Part shown: in pieces, positions 38,875-49,497 of the stretch
Numbering within the stretch: position 1 is the first letter of the stretch
Layout: each line of letters starts with the position of its first letter
Origin: Chromatiaceae bacterium
GTDB lineage: Bacteria > Pseudomonadota > Gammaproteobacteria > Chromatiales > Chromatiaceae
Direction: 5' to 3'
Assembly (NCBI GenBank): GCA_016714645.1
Contig: JADKCI010000002.1
Coordinates: 124,001 to 188,000, forward strand
DNA: 64,000 nucleotides
Notes under the pieces: model-generated
The model's database searches: none
The model's input: the letters and a program-made list of their open reading frames with translations, nothing else
What the model was told of the DNA's origin: nothing
Position numbers and translations under genes: made by a program

Positions 38875-40092
38875 ATGCCCGTTGCCGCCGCGCCCGCCTA
38901 TCTGGGTAAGGATTTCAAAGAGGCCTCGCCGGGGATGCGCTTTGGCATGTATCTCCAGCTATGGAACGAAGGCTCCTGGACGAAAGCCAAGGAAAGGCCG
39001 CTTGATGGGGCCAAACGACTGAACGACAACGACCGTAATACCATGCGCGGCCTGCTGGAGCGCCAACGACGAGTGTTCGACATAGCGGCCGCGCCCAGTG
39101 CGTCCTACCGCCTCGACGCCCTCGCCATTGCCCCCTTCACCACCGGCCTGGGTAACGAGCACCCGCTGGAAAACGGCTTTGCCTTTCTCAGCCCCTACGG
39201 CCTGCCCTACCTCCCCGGCAGCGGGGTCAAGGGCGTGCTGCGCCAGGCGGCGCGGGAACTGGCCGGCGGCGACTGGGGCGAGGCGCAGGGCTGGGATGAT
39301 GCCGCCATCGAAATCCTATTTGGTCGAGAAGCCACCGACGGTGCAACCGACCATCTACGCGGTGCCCTGATGTTTTGGGACGTCATCCCGCAAATTGCCC
39401 CGGCAGATCCGAAAAGGCCCGACCAGATCAGCCTCGCGGTTGAAATCATGACCCCGCACCAGGGCCACTACTACCAGAACGGCGCCTCGCCGCACGAATC
39501 CGGCCAGCCCAACCCCATCAGCTTCCTCACCGTACCGCCGCAATCCCGCTTTGTCTTCCATGTGCAATGCCATCTGGCCCACCTTGAGCGCCTCGCGCCC
39601 AGGTTGGCGCAAGACAGCCGCTGGAAAACCCTGCTCGCGGCCGCTTTTCAGCATGCCTATCAGTGGCTAGGGTTCGGGGCGAAGACCGCCGTCGGTTACG
39701 GCGCCATGCAGGAAAACCCTGAAGCCCGGGCCGAAAGCGAACGGCAACAAGCCGCGGCCCAAGCAGAAGCCCAGCAACGAGCCGAGGCGGCCCACCGTGC
39801 CACCCTGTCACCCGAAGACCTGGCCTGGGAAGAACACCAGCCGGTCGTCGCAGCCTTCCGGCAGCAATTCGAGACCGCGAGTAAAAGCCCCTACCAGCCC
39901 GGCAGCCAGTTCGATAACCAGCGTAAGAACTTCATGAATGTGGCCTTGACCTGGGAAGATGCGACCAGCCGACAAGCCGCCGGGGAGTTGCTCAAGGCAA
40001 CGATGACCAAGGCTTGGGGTACGCCGGGCAAAAAAGACAGCAAGCAACGACTGATGGATGCCGCTGTCGGGCTGTGTCCCTTGACGAGGTAA
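38875..40092 (+). CDS. cmr6: Cmr6 (Cas7-like subunit) with charged extension
   Basis: 405 residues. The core contains LGNEHPLENGFAFLSPYGLPYLPGSGVKGVLRQ, GALMFWDVIPQ and LTVPPQSRFVFH, matching Cmr6. A G-rich FGAKTAVGYG loop ends it near residue 280. The remaining 120 residues are a Glu/Gln/Ala-rich helix and a domain (HQPVVAAFRQQFETASKSPYQPG) that is longer than in many Cmr6 proteins. It ends the cmr operon; the next short ORF begins 5 bp later. Confidence 0.92.
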   Translation: MPVAAAPAYLGKDFKEASPGMRFGMYLQLWNEGSWTKAKERPLDGAKRLNDNDRNTMRGLLERQRRVFDIAAAPSASYRLDALAIAPFTTGLGNEHPLENGFAFLSPYGLPYLPGSGVKGVLRQAARELAGGDWGEAQGWDDAAIEILFGREATDGATDHLRGALMFWDVIPQIAPADPKRPDQISLAVEIMTPHQGHYYQNGASPHESGQPNPISFLTVPPQSRFVFHVQCHLAHLERLAPRLAQDSRWKTLLAAAFQHAYQWLGFGAKTAVGYGAMQENPEARAESERQQAAAQAEAQQRAEAAHRATLSPEDLAWEEHQPVVAAFRQQFETASKSPYQPGSQFDNQRKNFMNVALTWEDATSRQAAGELLKATMTKAWGTPGKKDSKQRLMDAAVGLCPLTR

Positions 40093-40096
40093 CTCC

Positions 40097-40330
40097 ATGT
40101 CCAGCGTTTTACTCACCTTCCTCGGCCGCGTCCCCAAAGACCAGCAGGGTTACCGCGTCACCCGCTATGACTTCGGGGACGGCCAGCCCCAGGCGGCGGC
40201 CGAACACCTGGCGCGTCTGGCCACCATGAGCGCGGAGGAACAGGCCCTCGCCACCAGCCGCGCTCTCCTGGAACGTGACCGGACCGAGGGGCGCGCAAAG
40301 AGGCGGGCGGTGAGCTGGCCAACGCCCTGA
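40097..40330 (+). pseudogene. 5' stub of a CARF gene fused to an unrelated tail
   Basis: The first 32 residues (SVLLTFLGRVPKDQQGYRVT ...) match the start of the CARF-HEPN gene at 41100 nearly base for base (40115-40195 against 41130-41210). The next 45 residues (ATMSAEEQALATSRALLERD ...) have no counterpart there. The frame is open and could be translated from ATG 40097, but no CARF function can remain. Confidence 0.8.
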
Positions 40331-40377
40331 TCTAGGCCGTGCGAGAACGGGCATAGGGGTGTCGACCAGCCAGCCGA

Positions 40378-40406
40378 TTGAGAATATGGTCGGCAAAGCC
40401 TAGAAT
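40378..40406 (+). promoter_or_regulatory. Promoter of the AbrB/PIN module
   Basis: TTGAGA (40378-40383), a 17-bp spacer and TAGAAT (40401-40406), in an unusually AT-rich stretch, 33 bp before the antitoxin start. It gives the module its own transcription inside the cas operon. Confidence 0.6.
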
Positions 40407-40438
40407 GACATTTGTAAAACAATTTGGAGTAAGGATAG

Positions 40439-40690
40439 ATGTACGCCATAAAAATATCGGAAGGCGGGCGGGTCGTGGTCCCGGCGGAGGTGCGTAAGGC
40501 CCTGGGCGTGACGGAGGGCGAAACGCTCCTGGGCGAACTGCGCGATGGCGCCTTGGTGTTGACCACGCGCCGCGCCCAACTGGCGGCGTCCCGCCGTCTG
40601 TTTCAGCAGTCTTTTCCCCCGGGTAGTCCCTCCCTGGCGGATGAACTCATCGCCGAGCGGCGCGAGGCCGCGGCGAACGAGGACCGGTAG
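40439..40690 (+). CDS. AbrB/SpoVT-type antitoxin
   Basis: 83 residues. The swapped-hairpin DNA-binding motif (MYAIKISEGGRVVVPAEVRKALGV ...) at the N-terminus is the AbrB fold used by VapB/MazE antitoxins. The C-terminal part (SRRLFQQSFPPGSPSLADELIAERREAA) is the toxin-binding helix. GGAG lies about 10 bp ahead. Its stop is followed at once by the toxin start, the usual antitoxin-first order. Confidence 0.88.
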   Translation: MYAIKISEGGRVVVPAEVRKALGVTEGETLLGELRDGALVLTTRRAQLAASRRLFQQSFPPGSPSLADELIAERREAAANEDR

Positions 40691-41092
40691 GTGGTCAGCG
40701 TCCTGGATACCTCGGCATTGCTCGCGGCCCTGCAGGGCGAGCCGGGCCAGGAACAGGTGGATGCCGCCTTGTTGGGGGGTGAATGTTGCATGTCAACGGT
40801 CAACCTGGCTGAATTTGCCGGTAAATGCCTGGCGGGCGGCCTGGCGGACAGCGATCTTGAGCGCTTGCTGGCCGGATTTGATCTGACCATCCACGCCTTT
40901 GATCGCGCGCAGGCGCTGACCACGGGCAAGCTGCGCGCCACGACCCGCCATCTTGGCCTCTCCCTCGGCGACCGCGCCTGTCTGGCCCTGGCCATCGAGC
41001 TGAACGCCACCGTCATCACCGCCGACCGCCTCTGGACCCAAGTCGCGCCTCTGGGCATCCGCATCGACTGCATCCGACCCGACCGGCATTGA
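40691..41092 (+). CDS. vapC: PIN-domain toxin (VapC family)
   Basis: 133 residues from GTG 40691. Acidic PIN residues are visible: LDTSALLAAL (Asp6), NLAEFAGK, LGDRACLALA and VITADRLW. VapC proteins cut tRNA or rRNA and are held by the cognate antitoxin. The pair lies between the CARF stub at 40097 and the intact CARF-HEPN gene at 41100, and its start abuts the antitoxin stop with no gap. Confidence 0.88.
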   Translation: MVSVLDTSALLAALQGEPGQEQVDAALLGGECCMSTVNLAEFAGKCLAGGLADSDLERLLAGFDLTIHAFDRAQALTTGKLRATTRHLGLSLGDRACLALAIELNATVITADRLWTQVAPLGIRIDCIRPDRH

Positions 41093-41099
41093 GCACACC

Positions 41100-42293
41100 A
41101 TGACCCGCCACACCGCACCCCAGGTCCTCATCACCTTCCTCGGCCGCGTCCCAAAGGACCAGCAGGGTTACCGCGTCACCTGCTATGACTTCGGGGACGG
41201 CCAGCCCCAGGCGCCGGCGGCCTTTTTTGGCTGGCCTCTGCGCCAGCACCTGGGCGCCGAGCGCCTGGTAATCCTGGGCACGGCGGGCAGCATGTGGGAA
41301 CACCTGTTCGAAGGGGACTACGACTTTGGCGACGCGGACGAGGAGGCCTGGCTGGCCCTGGGCGAGGCAGTGGAGCTGAAGAACGTCACCGCCGCGCATC
41401 TGGGACCTTTGACGCCGCTGCTGGCCCAACGCCTCGGTTGCGAGGTGCGGCTCGAGATCATCCCCTATGCCCAGGACCCCGCCGAACAGGTCGCGCTGTT
41501 GCGCATCATGGCCGCCCACGTCGAGGTCGGGGATCGGGTCCATCTGGATGTCACCCACGGCTTCCGGCACCTGCCCATGCTCGGCGTCCTCTCCGCCCTG
41601 CACCTGCGCATTACCCGCCAGGCCCACATCGAGGGGATCTGGTATGGCGCCTACGACCCCGACACCGGGGCGGCGCCGGTCCACAACCTGGTAGGCCTGC
41701 TCAACATCGCCGATTGGGTGCAGGCCCTGCATACCTACGACAAGGATGGCGACTATGGCGCCTTTGCCGACCTGCTCGACCTCGGCCGGGGCCAGAGCGG
41801 CCGGTTGTTACGGGAGGCCGCCTTTTTCGAGCGCACCAGTAACCCGGTCAAGGCCCGCGAAAAGCTCAATACCTGGGGTGGGCTACCGGACCGCTACCCC
41901 AACGGCGATAGCACGGCCGAGCTGTTCCGCGACGAACTGGAGAAGCGCCTGGCCTGGGTGCGGGGCGGCAACCGCGCCGCCTGGGAGGGCGCCCTAGGCT
42001 GGCAGCATCTGAAGCGGGGGGATTATGTCCGCGCCGTCATCTATGGCATGGAAGCGGTGATTAGCGGGGAGGTGACGCGCCAAAATGACGACTTGAATAA
42101 CTTTGATCACCGGGATTACCACCGCAAGGCACTCATGACCAAGGATGACTTCAAGACCCTGAGCGGGCTGCGCAACGCCTTGGCTCATGGGGTCCGCCCC
42201 TACGACCAGCGACTGGCCCACATGATCGGCAACGCCAAGGAACTGCAGGCCAGCCTGCGCGGGCTATTCCGCAAGCTGGGGGTGCCCCGCTGA
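41100..42293 (+). CDS. CARF-HEPN protein, TM1812/Csx2 family (second copy)
   Basis: 397 residues. CARF signatures ITFLGRVPKDQQGYR, VILGTAGSMW and LDVTHGFRHL are present, and the HEPN motif RNALAH (Arg358 to His363) is intact. It should be a cyclic-oligoadenylate-activated RNase, as in the first copy at 30940. The two share the same order of blocks but differ in most positions, so they are old paralogues or separately gained. Its 5' end is duplicated at 40097. A CAAGCTTG element follows its stop (42312-42321). Confidence 0.88.
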   Translation: MTRHTAPQVLITFLGRVPKDQQGYRVTCYDFGDGQPQAPAAFFGWPLRQHLGAERLVILGTAGSMWEHLFEGDYDFGDADEEAWLALGEAVELKNVTAAHLGPLTPLLAQRLGCEVRLEIIPYAQDPAEQVALLRIMAAHVEVGDRVHLDVTHGFRHLPMLGVLSALHLRITRQAHIEGIWYGAYDPDTGAAPVHNLVGLLNIADWVQALHTYDKDGDYGAFADLLDLGRGQSGRLLREAAFFERTSNPVKAREKLNTWGGLPDRYPNGDSTAELFRDELEKRLAWVRGGNRAAWEGALGWQHLKRGDYVRAVIYGMEAVISGEVTRQNDDLNNFDHRDYHRKALMTKDDFKTLSGLRNALAHGVRPYDQRLAHMIGNAKELQASLRGLFRKLGVPR

Positions 42294-42404
42294 CGACCTA
42301 GGGGGTCTCCCGCAAGCTTGCCATCCCTGCCTGGTGACCGCCGCTCTGTCAGCATGACCACCACGGACCGCCCGGTCCGCCACTGTTCAGCCGGAGACCT
42401 CGCC

Positions 42405-42464
42405 ATGCTCGCCTTCTGGATTTCCCTCCTCCTCTTCCTCTACAAGCTGGGCCAGCGGGGGTAG
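42405..42464 (+). CDS. Tiny hydrophobic peptide ORF (19 residues)
   Basis: MLAFWISLLLFLYKLGQRG, preceded by GGAGA with 8-bp spacing. The hydrophobic stretch with a basic end is like small membrane peptides. It stands in the 185-bp gap before cas2 and ends 14 bp before that gene. It may be a leader peptide or a chance ORF. Confidence 0.4.
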   Translation: MLAFWISLLLFLYKLGQRG

Positions 42465-42478
42465 CCCGCGCCGCAGCC

Positions 42479-42883
42479 ATGGCCAACCACGCGCCACAGC
42501 TCTTTCTGCTCGCCTACGACATCGCCGACCCGCGGCGCCTGGCCCGCGTCCACCGTACCGTCAAGCAGCAAGGCATGCCCCTGCAATACTCCGTGTTCCT
42601 GATCGCCGACACCCCCGCCGTCCTGGATGGCCTCTTGGCGGAGCTGGACGACATCATCGACCCGCGGGCCGACGATATCCGCGTCTATCCCCTACCCAGC
42701 CACCTCGATGCCGAGCGGTATGGCCGGCAGTTTCTGCCCATGGGGGTGATGCTGCTGGGCGATGACCGGCTGGACCGCCAGCTTGGCGCCCTGATGGACA
42801 GGGAGCCTGCGCCAGCCTCAGCGGGGAGCGGCGCCCCGCAAGCTTGTGGTCCCGGCCCCGCGTCCCCCCTTGTGGCAGGCTAA
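42479..42883 (+). CDS. cas2: Cas2 (first copy)
   Basis: 134 residues. The Cas2 core is clear: LFLLAYDIADPRRLARVHRTVK with the conserved Asp, QYSVFLI, and VYPLPSHLDAERYGRQF. Beyond residue 110 the tail (APASAGSGAPQACGPGPASP) reads through a CAAGCTTG repeat (42838-42847) and is not part of the family. Cas2 dimers bridge Cas1 dimers during spacer acquisition. The stop lies 53 bp before cas1. Confidence 0.92.
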   Translation: MANHAPQLFLLAYDIADPRRLARVHRTVKQQGMPLQYSVFLIADTPAVLDGLLAELDDIIDPRADDIRVYPLPSHLDAERYGRQFLPMGVMLLGDDRLDRQLGALMDREPAPASAGSGAPQACGPGPASPLVAG

Positions 42884-42936
42884 GTCCCGTCAACCATCCG
42901 AGCGCCACACGGCTGATGCCGGCGGAGACTCCTACC

Positions 42937-43908
42937 ATGTCGACCCTCTATCTCGATCGTCGCGAACTGGCCCTGAAACTGGAAGGGCGCGCCCTGGTGA
43001 TCTACGCCAGCGGCGAGCGCCAGGGCACCGTGCCCACCCATCTGCTGGACCGGATCGTGATGCACAGCGCGGTTGCGCTGGACTCCAGCCTGCTGGCGCG
43101 GCTGGCGGACGATGGCATCGCCATCCAGCTCCACGGCGGCCAGCACGGCGCCAAGGTGGCCCTCATCCATGGCCGGGGACCAGGCGATGCTACCCGGCGC
43201 ATTGGCCAATACCGCGCCTACGAGGACGACGCCTGGCGGCAGCGTTGGGCGCGCTTGCTGGTCCTGGCCAAGGTCAAGGGTCAGGTGGGATTACTGCGCC
43301 AGGCCCTGGCCGAGCGCCCCGAGCAACGCCGGCCCTTGACCCAGGGCCTGGAGCGTCTCGGTCAGGCGCGGGAGCGCCTGCGCCAGGAGCCGCAGCCCGC
43401 CATCGCGCGCCTGCGCGGCCTGGAAGGCGCGGCGGCCGCGGCCTATTTCCAGGCCTATGGCGCCCTGTTCGCGCCCAGCCTGGGCTTTGCCGGCCGCAAC
43501 CGGCGCCCGCCCCGCGACCCCGTTAATGCCGTCCTGTCCCTCGGCTATACCCTGATGCACTTCGAGGCGGTCCGCGCCTGCCAGACGGCGGGCCTCGACC
43601 CCTTCATTGGCTTTTTCCACGAGCTGGACCCCGGCCGGGAATCCCTGGCCTGCGACCTGGTGGAACCCCTGCGCCCCCGGGTGGACGCCTGGGCGTGGTC
43701 CCTGTTCCGCGCGGAGGAACTGCGGGAGGACCATTTCGACCGCCACGGCGAGGCCTGCCTGCTCGGCAAGGCCGGCCGCGGCCACTTCTACGCCGCCTTT
43801 GAACCCATGGCCCAGTTGCCGCGCCGCTGGCTGCGGCGCGTCACGCGCCGGCTGGCCCAGGGTCTGCATGAGCGCGGGAGGGTCACCCTGCCCAGCGAAT
43901 GGCCATGA
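42937..43908 (+). CDS. cas1: Cas1 integrase (catalytic copy)
   Basis: 323 residues from ATG 42937. The N-terminal beta half has LLDRIVMHSAVALDSSLLARLADDGIAIQL. The helical half keeps the metal-binding triad: Glu163 (RGLEGAAAAAYF), His228 (FFHELDPGRESL) and Asp240 (ACDLVEPL). It should integrate new spacers at the leader-repeat junction. Its TGA overlaps the start of the second Cas1 gene as ATGA. Confidence 0.94.
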   Translation: MSTLYLDRRELALKLEGRALVIYASGERQGTVPTHLLDRIVMHSAVALDSSLLARLADDGIAIQLHGGQHGAKVALIHGRGPGDATRRIGQYRAYEDDAWRQRWARLLVLAKVKGQVGLLRQALAERPEQRRPLTQGLERLGQARERLRQEPQPAIARLRGLEGAAAAAYFQAYGALFAPSLGFAGRNRRPPRDPVNAVLSLGYTLMHFEAVRACQTAGLDPFIGFFHELDPGRESLACDLVEPLRPRVDAWAWSLFRAEELREDHFDRHGEACLLGKAGRGHFYAAFEPMAQLPRRWLRRVTRRLAQGLHERGRVTLPSEWP

Positions 43909-44753
43909 TCATCCACACCGCCCGACCCTGTGGCGAACCGGCGCCACGCCCCCGGGATGATGACGCCCGCCCCCTGTACATAGCGCCGGGTGGCGACACC
44001 CAGATCCAGCTCGATGGCCCCGCCCTCAGCATCCAGCGCGGCGAGCGCGCCGAACAGCTCTTCCCCTTACGACGGCTGTCGCGCATTCATTGCGCCGAGG
44101 ACACCTACTGGACCACGGAGGCCCTGATGGCCTGCGCCAAACGGGGCATTGCCATCCTGTTCGTGGATGAAACCGGTAGCGTGGTCGCGCGCCTGCTCGG
44201 GCGGCCGGGCCTCCATGACCACCTCGGCCACCGCTTGGCGGAGTTCCTGCTCCTGCCCCAGGCCATGGGCATGTATGAGCACTGGCGCCAGACCTACGAG
44301 CGGCGCGTCGCCGCCTGGACCGGTACCCGGCTCGGGTTGGCGACCAGCGAACGGGACCCCGTGCGCTGCCGCGCCGGCCTGCAAGCCCTGGCGGCGCATT
44401 ACGCCGGCGACCCACAGGAGATGCGCACCCGCCAATGGCTGCGGGGCATCGCCCTGGGCTGGATGCAGGCGCACCTCCAGGAACTGGGCCTGGGCGCCCA
44501 AAGTGAATTGGCCCAATCCGGGGCCCCACCCCTGGCGCGGGATTTGACCGAGTTACTGTATTGGTATCTGGAACCGGCCCGCATCGGTTGGCTCAAGCGC
44601 CGCTGGCTCGCCGCCGAGCGCCAAGGCGTGGCCGTCAGACCACCCGCCCATGCGGAGGTCGTGCGCATCTTTGAAGCCCACGCCACCCGCGTTGCCGCCC
44701 ATGGCCTGGAAATAACCGGCAACCTCCACCGCTGGCTGATCCATGAGACCTAA
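43899..44753 (+). CDS. Cas1-like paralogue lacking catalytic residues
   Basis: 284 residues from ATG 43899; ATG 43905 (ATGA overlap with cas1) is an equally good start. Fold signatures align with cas1: LRRLSRIHCAEDTYWTTEALMACAKRGIAILFVDETG in the N-half, and LARDLTELLYWYLEPARIGWLKRRW opposite ACDLVEPLRPRV. The catalytic Glu position reads LRGIALGW (no Glu) and the His segment is absent (AQSELAQSG), leaving only the Asp. It is therefore a non-catalytic partner or a decaying copy. The frame is fully open, codon use looks normal, and it is sandwiched in a coupled operon, so a structural role is likelier. Confidence 0.82.
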   Translation: MAMIIHTARPCGEPAPRPRDDDARPLYIAPGGDTQIQLDGPALSIQRGERAEQLFPLRRLSRIHCAEDTYWTTEALMACAKRGIAILFVDETGSVVARLLGRPGLHDHLGHRLAEFLLLPQAMGMYEHWRQTYERRVAAWTGTRLGLATSERDPVRCRAGLQALAAHYAGDPQEMRTRQWLRGIALGWMQAHLQELGLGAQSELAQSGAPPLARDLTELLYWYLEPARIGWLKRRWLAAERQGVAVRPPAHAEVVRIFEAHATRVAAHGLEITGNLHRWLIHET

Positions 44754-44792
44754 AGAACCACCCCCCGGGCAACCGGGACCCAGGCCTGACCT

Positions 44793-45077
44793 ATGACCGA
44801 ACGTACCCTCTACATCGCCGCCTACGATGTCTCCAGCCCCAAGCGCCTGCGGGCCGCCCTGCGAGTACTCAAGGATTATGCCAGCGGGCGCCAGAAATCC
44901 GTCTTTGAGTGCTTCCTCACCCGCGCCGAACGGCAAGAATTGCTCGAACGTATGCAAGACCTGTTGGACCCCGAACAAGACCGCTTTGTCCTGGTACGGT
45001 TAGACCCCCGTGGCAAGATCCGGGCACGCGGCAAGGCCGTCATCGTGAAAGATCCACCCTGGTTTTACATCGGTTGA
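44793..45077 (+). CDS. cas2: Cas2 (second copy)
   Basis: 94 residues, a compact standard Cas2: LYIAAYDVSSPKRLRAALRVLKDYASGRQKSVFECFL, with Asp at AAYD, and the C-terminal strand DPRGKIRARGKAVIV. It is clearly different from the first copy. It follows the Cas1-like gene by 39 bp and is the last gene before the leader. A fragment of a closely similar cas2 lies beyond the array at 49283. Confidence 0.93.
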   Translation: MTERTLYIAAYDVSSPKRLRAALRVLKDYASGRQKSVFECFLTRAERQELLERMQDLLDPEQDRFVLVRLDPRGKIRARGKAVIVKDPPWFYIG

Positions 45078-45285
45078 GTAATGTGCTCGCCGGGCGACGG
45101 GAAACCCTTGGCGTGGTTAGCCTTCTGCGCTACGCTAAAGGCGGTTGGTAGGCCGCCAACCCCCTAAAGTGGCCCGGTTCTCCATAGATTTTGCTTATGA
45201 CGCTGCACGTCAGCTTTGCGGATTTGGAAATCTTCTGGAACCCCCCTGGCAGGGGTCTGATTGTAAAGCGTTATTTTGGGGGAGG
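45078..45285 (+). promoter_or_regulatory. CRISPR leader
   Basis: The 208 bp between cas2 and the first repeat. It is AT-richer near the array (GATTTTGCTTATG, TTGTAAAGCGTTATTTTGG). A short inverted repeat CCCCT-GGC-AGGGG lies at 45243-45255, 30 bp before the first repeat, a possible leader-anchoring site. The direction agrees with the repeat 3' end ATTAAGAC as crRNA 5' tag. Confidence 0.6.
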
Positions 45286-48379
<3,094 letters not shown>

Positions 48380-48381
48380 CC

Positions 48382-48504
48382 ATGGAGCTGGACGGGCGCC
48401 TGTATGAAGCCCAGGCCGCCCTGTCGGCAGCGATTCGCAATGTGCTGATGACTGTCAAAACCGCAGTATCTTCCAACAAGAAAAGCATAGGAGCCTACGC
48501 ATGA
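48382..48504 (+). CDS. Short ORF directly after the last repeat
   Basis: 40 residues (MELDGRLYEAQAALSAAIRN ... SIGAYA). It begins 3 bp after the last repeat and its stop overlaps the next start (ATGA). It may be the 3' end of a gene cut by the array. AGGAGC near its end is the ribosome site of the next ORF. Family unknown; the gene style is phage-like. Confidence 0.4.
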   Translation: MELDGRLYEAQAALSAAIRNVLMTVKTAVSSNKKSIGAYA

Positions 48505-48713
48505 ACCTTGACCACACCCCGTCCCCGATCGTCGTCGCCGACTTCGGCACCTGGCTGGACTACTGCATCCTCGGCGCCGGGGAGATGGGCCGGCGGTTGC
48601 CGGAGCGCCGGGGCGTTGAAGACCGCACCTACGACCGGCCGCTGACGCCCCAGCAGCAGCGCACCCGCGAGGAGTGTCGGACGGCGGCCGCCCGCCAGGG
48701 GGCGCGCGCATGA
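48501..48713 (+). CDS. Small unknown protein, phage-like cassette
   Basis: 70 residues (MNLDHTPSPIVVADFGTWLD ... QQRTREECRTAAARQGARA). A hydrophobic first half and a strongly basic tail. Good ribosome site (AGGAGC). It overlaps both neighbours by ATGA, so the three ORFs form a coupled mini-operon between the array and the outlying partial repeat. Not recognised. Confidence 0.5.
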   Translation: MNLDHTPSPIVVADFGTWLDYCILGAGEMGRRLPERRGVEDRTYDRPLTPQQQRTREECRTAAARQGARA

Positions 48714-48937
48714 AGACGCTGCTGCTCGGCCTCCTGTTGGCCGCCTCGCTGGCGGTCCACGCTTATTCCCAACTGCCGGTGCCGCTGACCGGTAGCCTCT
48801 GCCCGACCGGCTACTACCGCAACAACGGCTATTGCGTGGCGCTCAATGAGCGCAGCAAACCCGCCGTGCCGCTGGTCGGCACCCTCTGCCCGACCGGCTA
48901 CTACCGCAACAACGGCTACTGCCTGAAGAATAAGTAG
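48710..48937 (+). CDS. Small secreted Cys-rich protein with two repeats
   Basis: 75 residues from ATG 48710. A signal peptide (MKTLLLGLLLAASLAVHAYS) is followed by two tandem units, LTGSLCPTGYYRNNGYC and LVGTLCPTGYYRNNGYC, each with two Cys. Such short repeat proteins occur in phage and accessory regions. A poly-A run and stem (48940-48965) that would act as a terminator on the minus strand lies after it. Confidence 0.6.
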   Translation: MKTLLLGLLLAASLAVHAYSQLPVPLTGSLCPTGYYRNNGYCVALNERSKPAVPLVGTLCPTGYYRNNGYCLKNK

Positions 48938-49023
48938 CCAAAAAAAAGCCCCCAGGGAAGAGGGCTGAACGAGCCCGGCCAGTGGGCCGTAGGCTCGATG
49001 AGATGAGCACTACTCGGACAGAG

Positions 49024-49054
49024 GTCCGAGCGTAGACCCGATCTTGAGGGGATT
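49024..49054 (+). repeat. Outlying partial CRISPR repeat
   Basis: The first 31 bp of the CRISPR repeat with a single A-to-G change (GTCCGAGCGT), ending in GATT and lacking the last five bases. It is 644 bp beyond the end of the last full repeat. It marks an old end of the array or a place where the array was broken. Confidence 0.9.
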
Positions 49055-49282
49055 CCGCATCAGCCTCACCTGGCTGAATGCCGACGGCAGCCTGAATGCG
49101 GCTCAACCGCTGGACGCCTTCCTCGCCTTCTGGCGCCGCCACGGCCAGCCGCTCTTGGGCAGTGCTCCCTATCACGAGATCGCCCCGCACCCGGGGCTGA
49201 TGGCCTTCCTGCACCGCGTCGTCAACGGCGACGGCACCCTGGAGCGGGAATACGCCATCGGCTCGGGACGCATGGACCTGTG
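49055..49282 (+). pseudogene. Fragment of an AAA-ATPase/nuclease-domain gene
   Basis: Open frame reading ISLTWLNADGSLNAAQPLDA, FLAFWRRHGQPLLGSAPYHE, EIAPHPGLMAFLHRVV, then REYAIGSGRMDLCL. This matches the C-terminal half of AAA-ATPase-like proteins with a PD-(D/E)XK-type end (GRMDL core), which are common in accessory regions. Both ends are missing: the left joins the partial CRISPR repeat, the right the cas2 fragment. Confidence 0.65.
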
Positions 49283-49373
49283 CCTGCCGAGCGGCGGGAG
49301 TTGCTAGACGGCATGCGTGGTCTGCTTGATCCACGCGGCAAGATTCGCGCGCGCGGCAAGGCCGTGATTCCCC
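49283..49373 (+). pseudogene. cas2 remnant
   Basis: Reads RRELLDGMRGLLDPRGKIRARGKAVI, matching the end of the second Cas2 (RQELLERMQDLLDP ... DPRGKIRARGKAVI) but with the segment between the two DP motifs deleted. The first two-thirds of the gene are missing. It shows that this end of the island once held a second adaptation module. Confidence 0.8.
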
Positions 49374-49497
49374 AAGAAGGCCAAGATGGCCTGACTTGGG
49401 GAATGCCCGGGTCGCGCGGCGCCCGCGCCTGGTCTAAAATCAATCCCGGCGGGACCTCCGTACCTCTTTTCGAACCCCCGGTGAGTTTGCACTGTTA

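Noticed and set aside
42479..45077. Reverse-transcriptase-Cas1 system as source of RNA spacers
   Set aside because: No reverse-transcriptase motif (YxDD with surrounding domain) is found in the cassette or elsewhere in the island.
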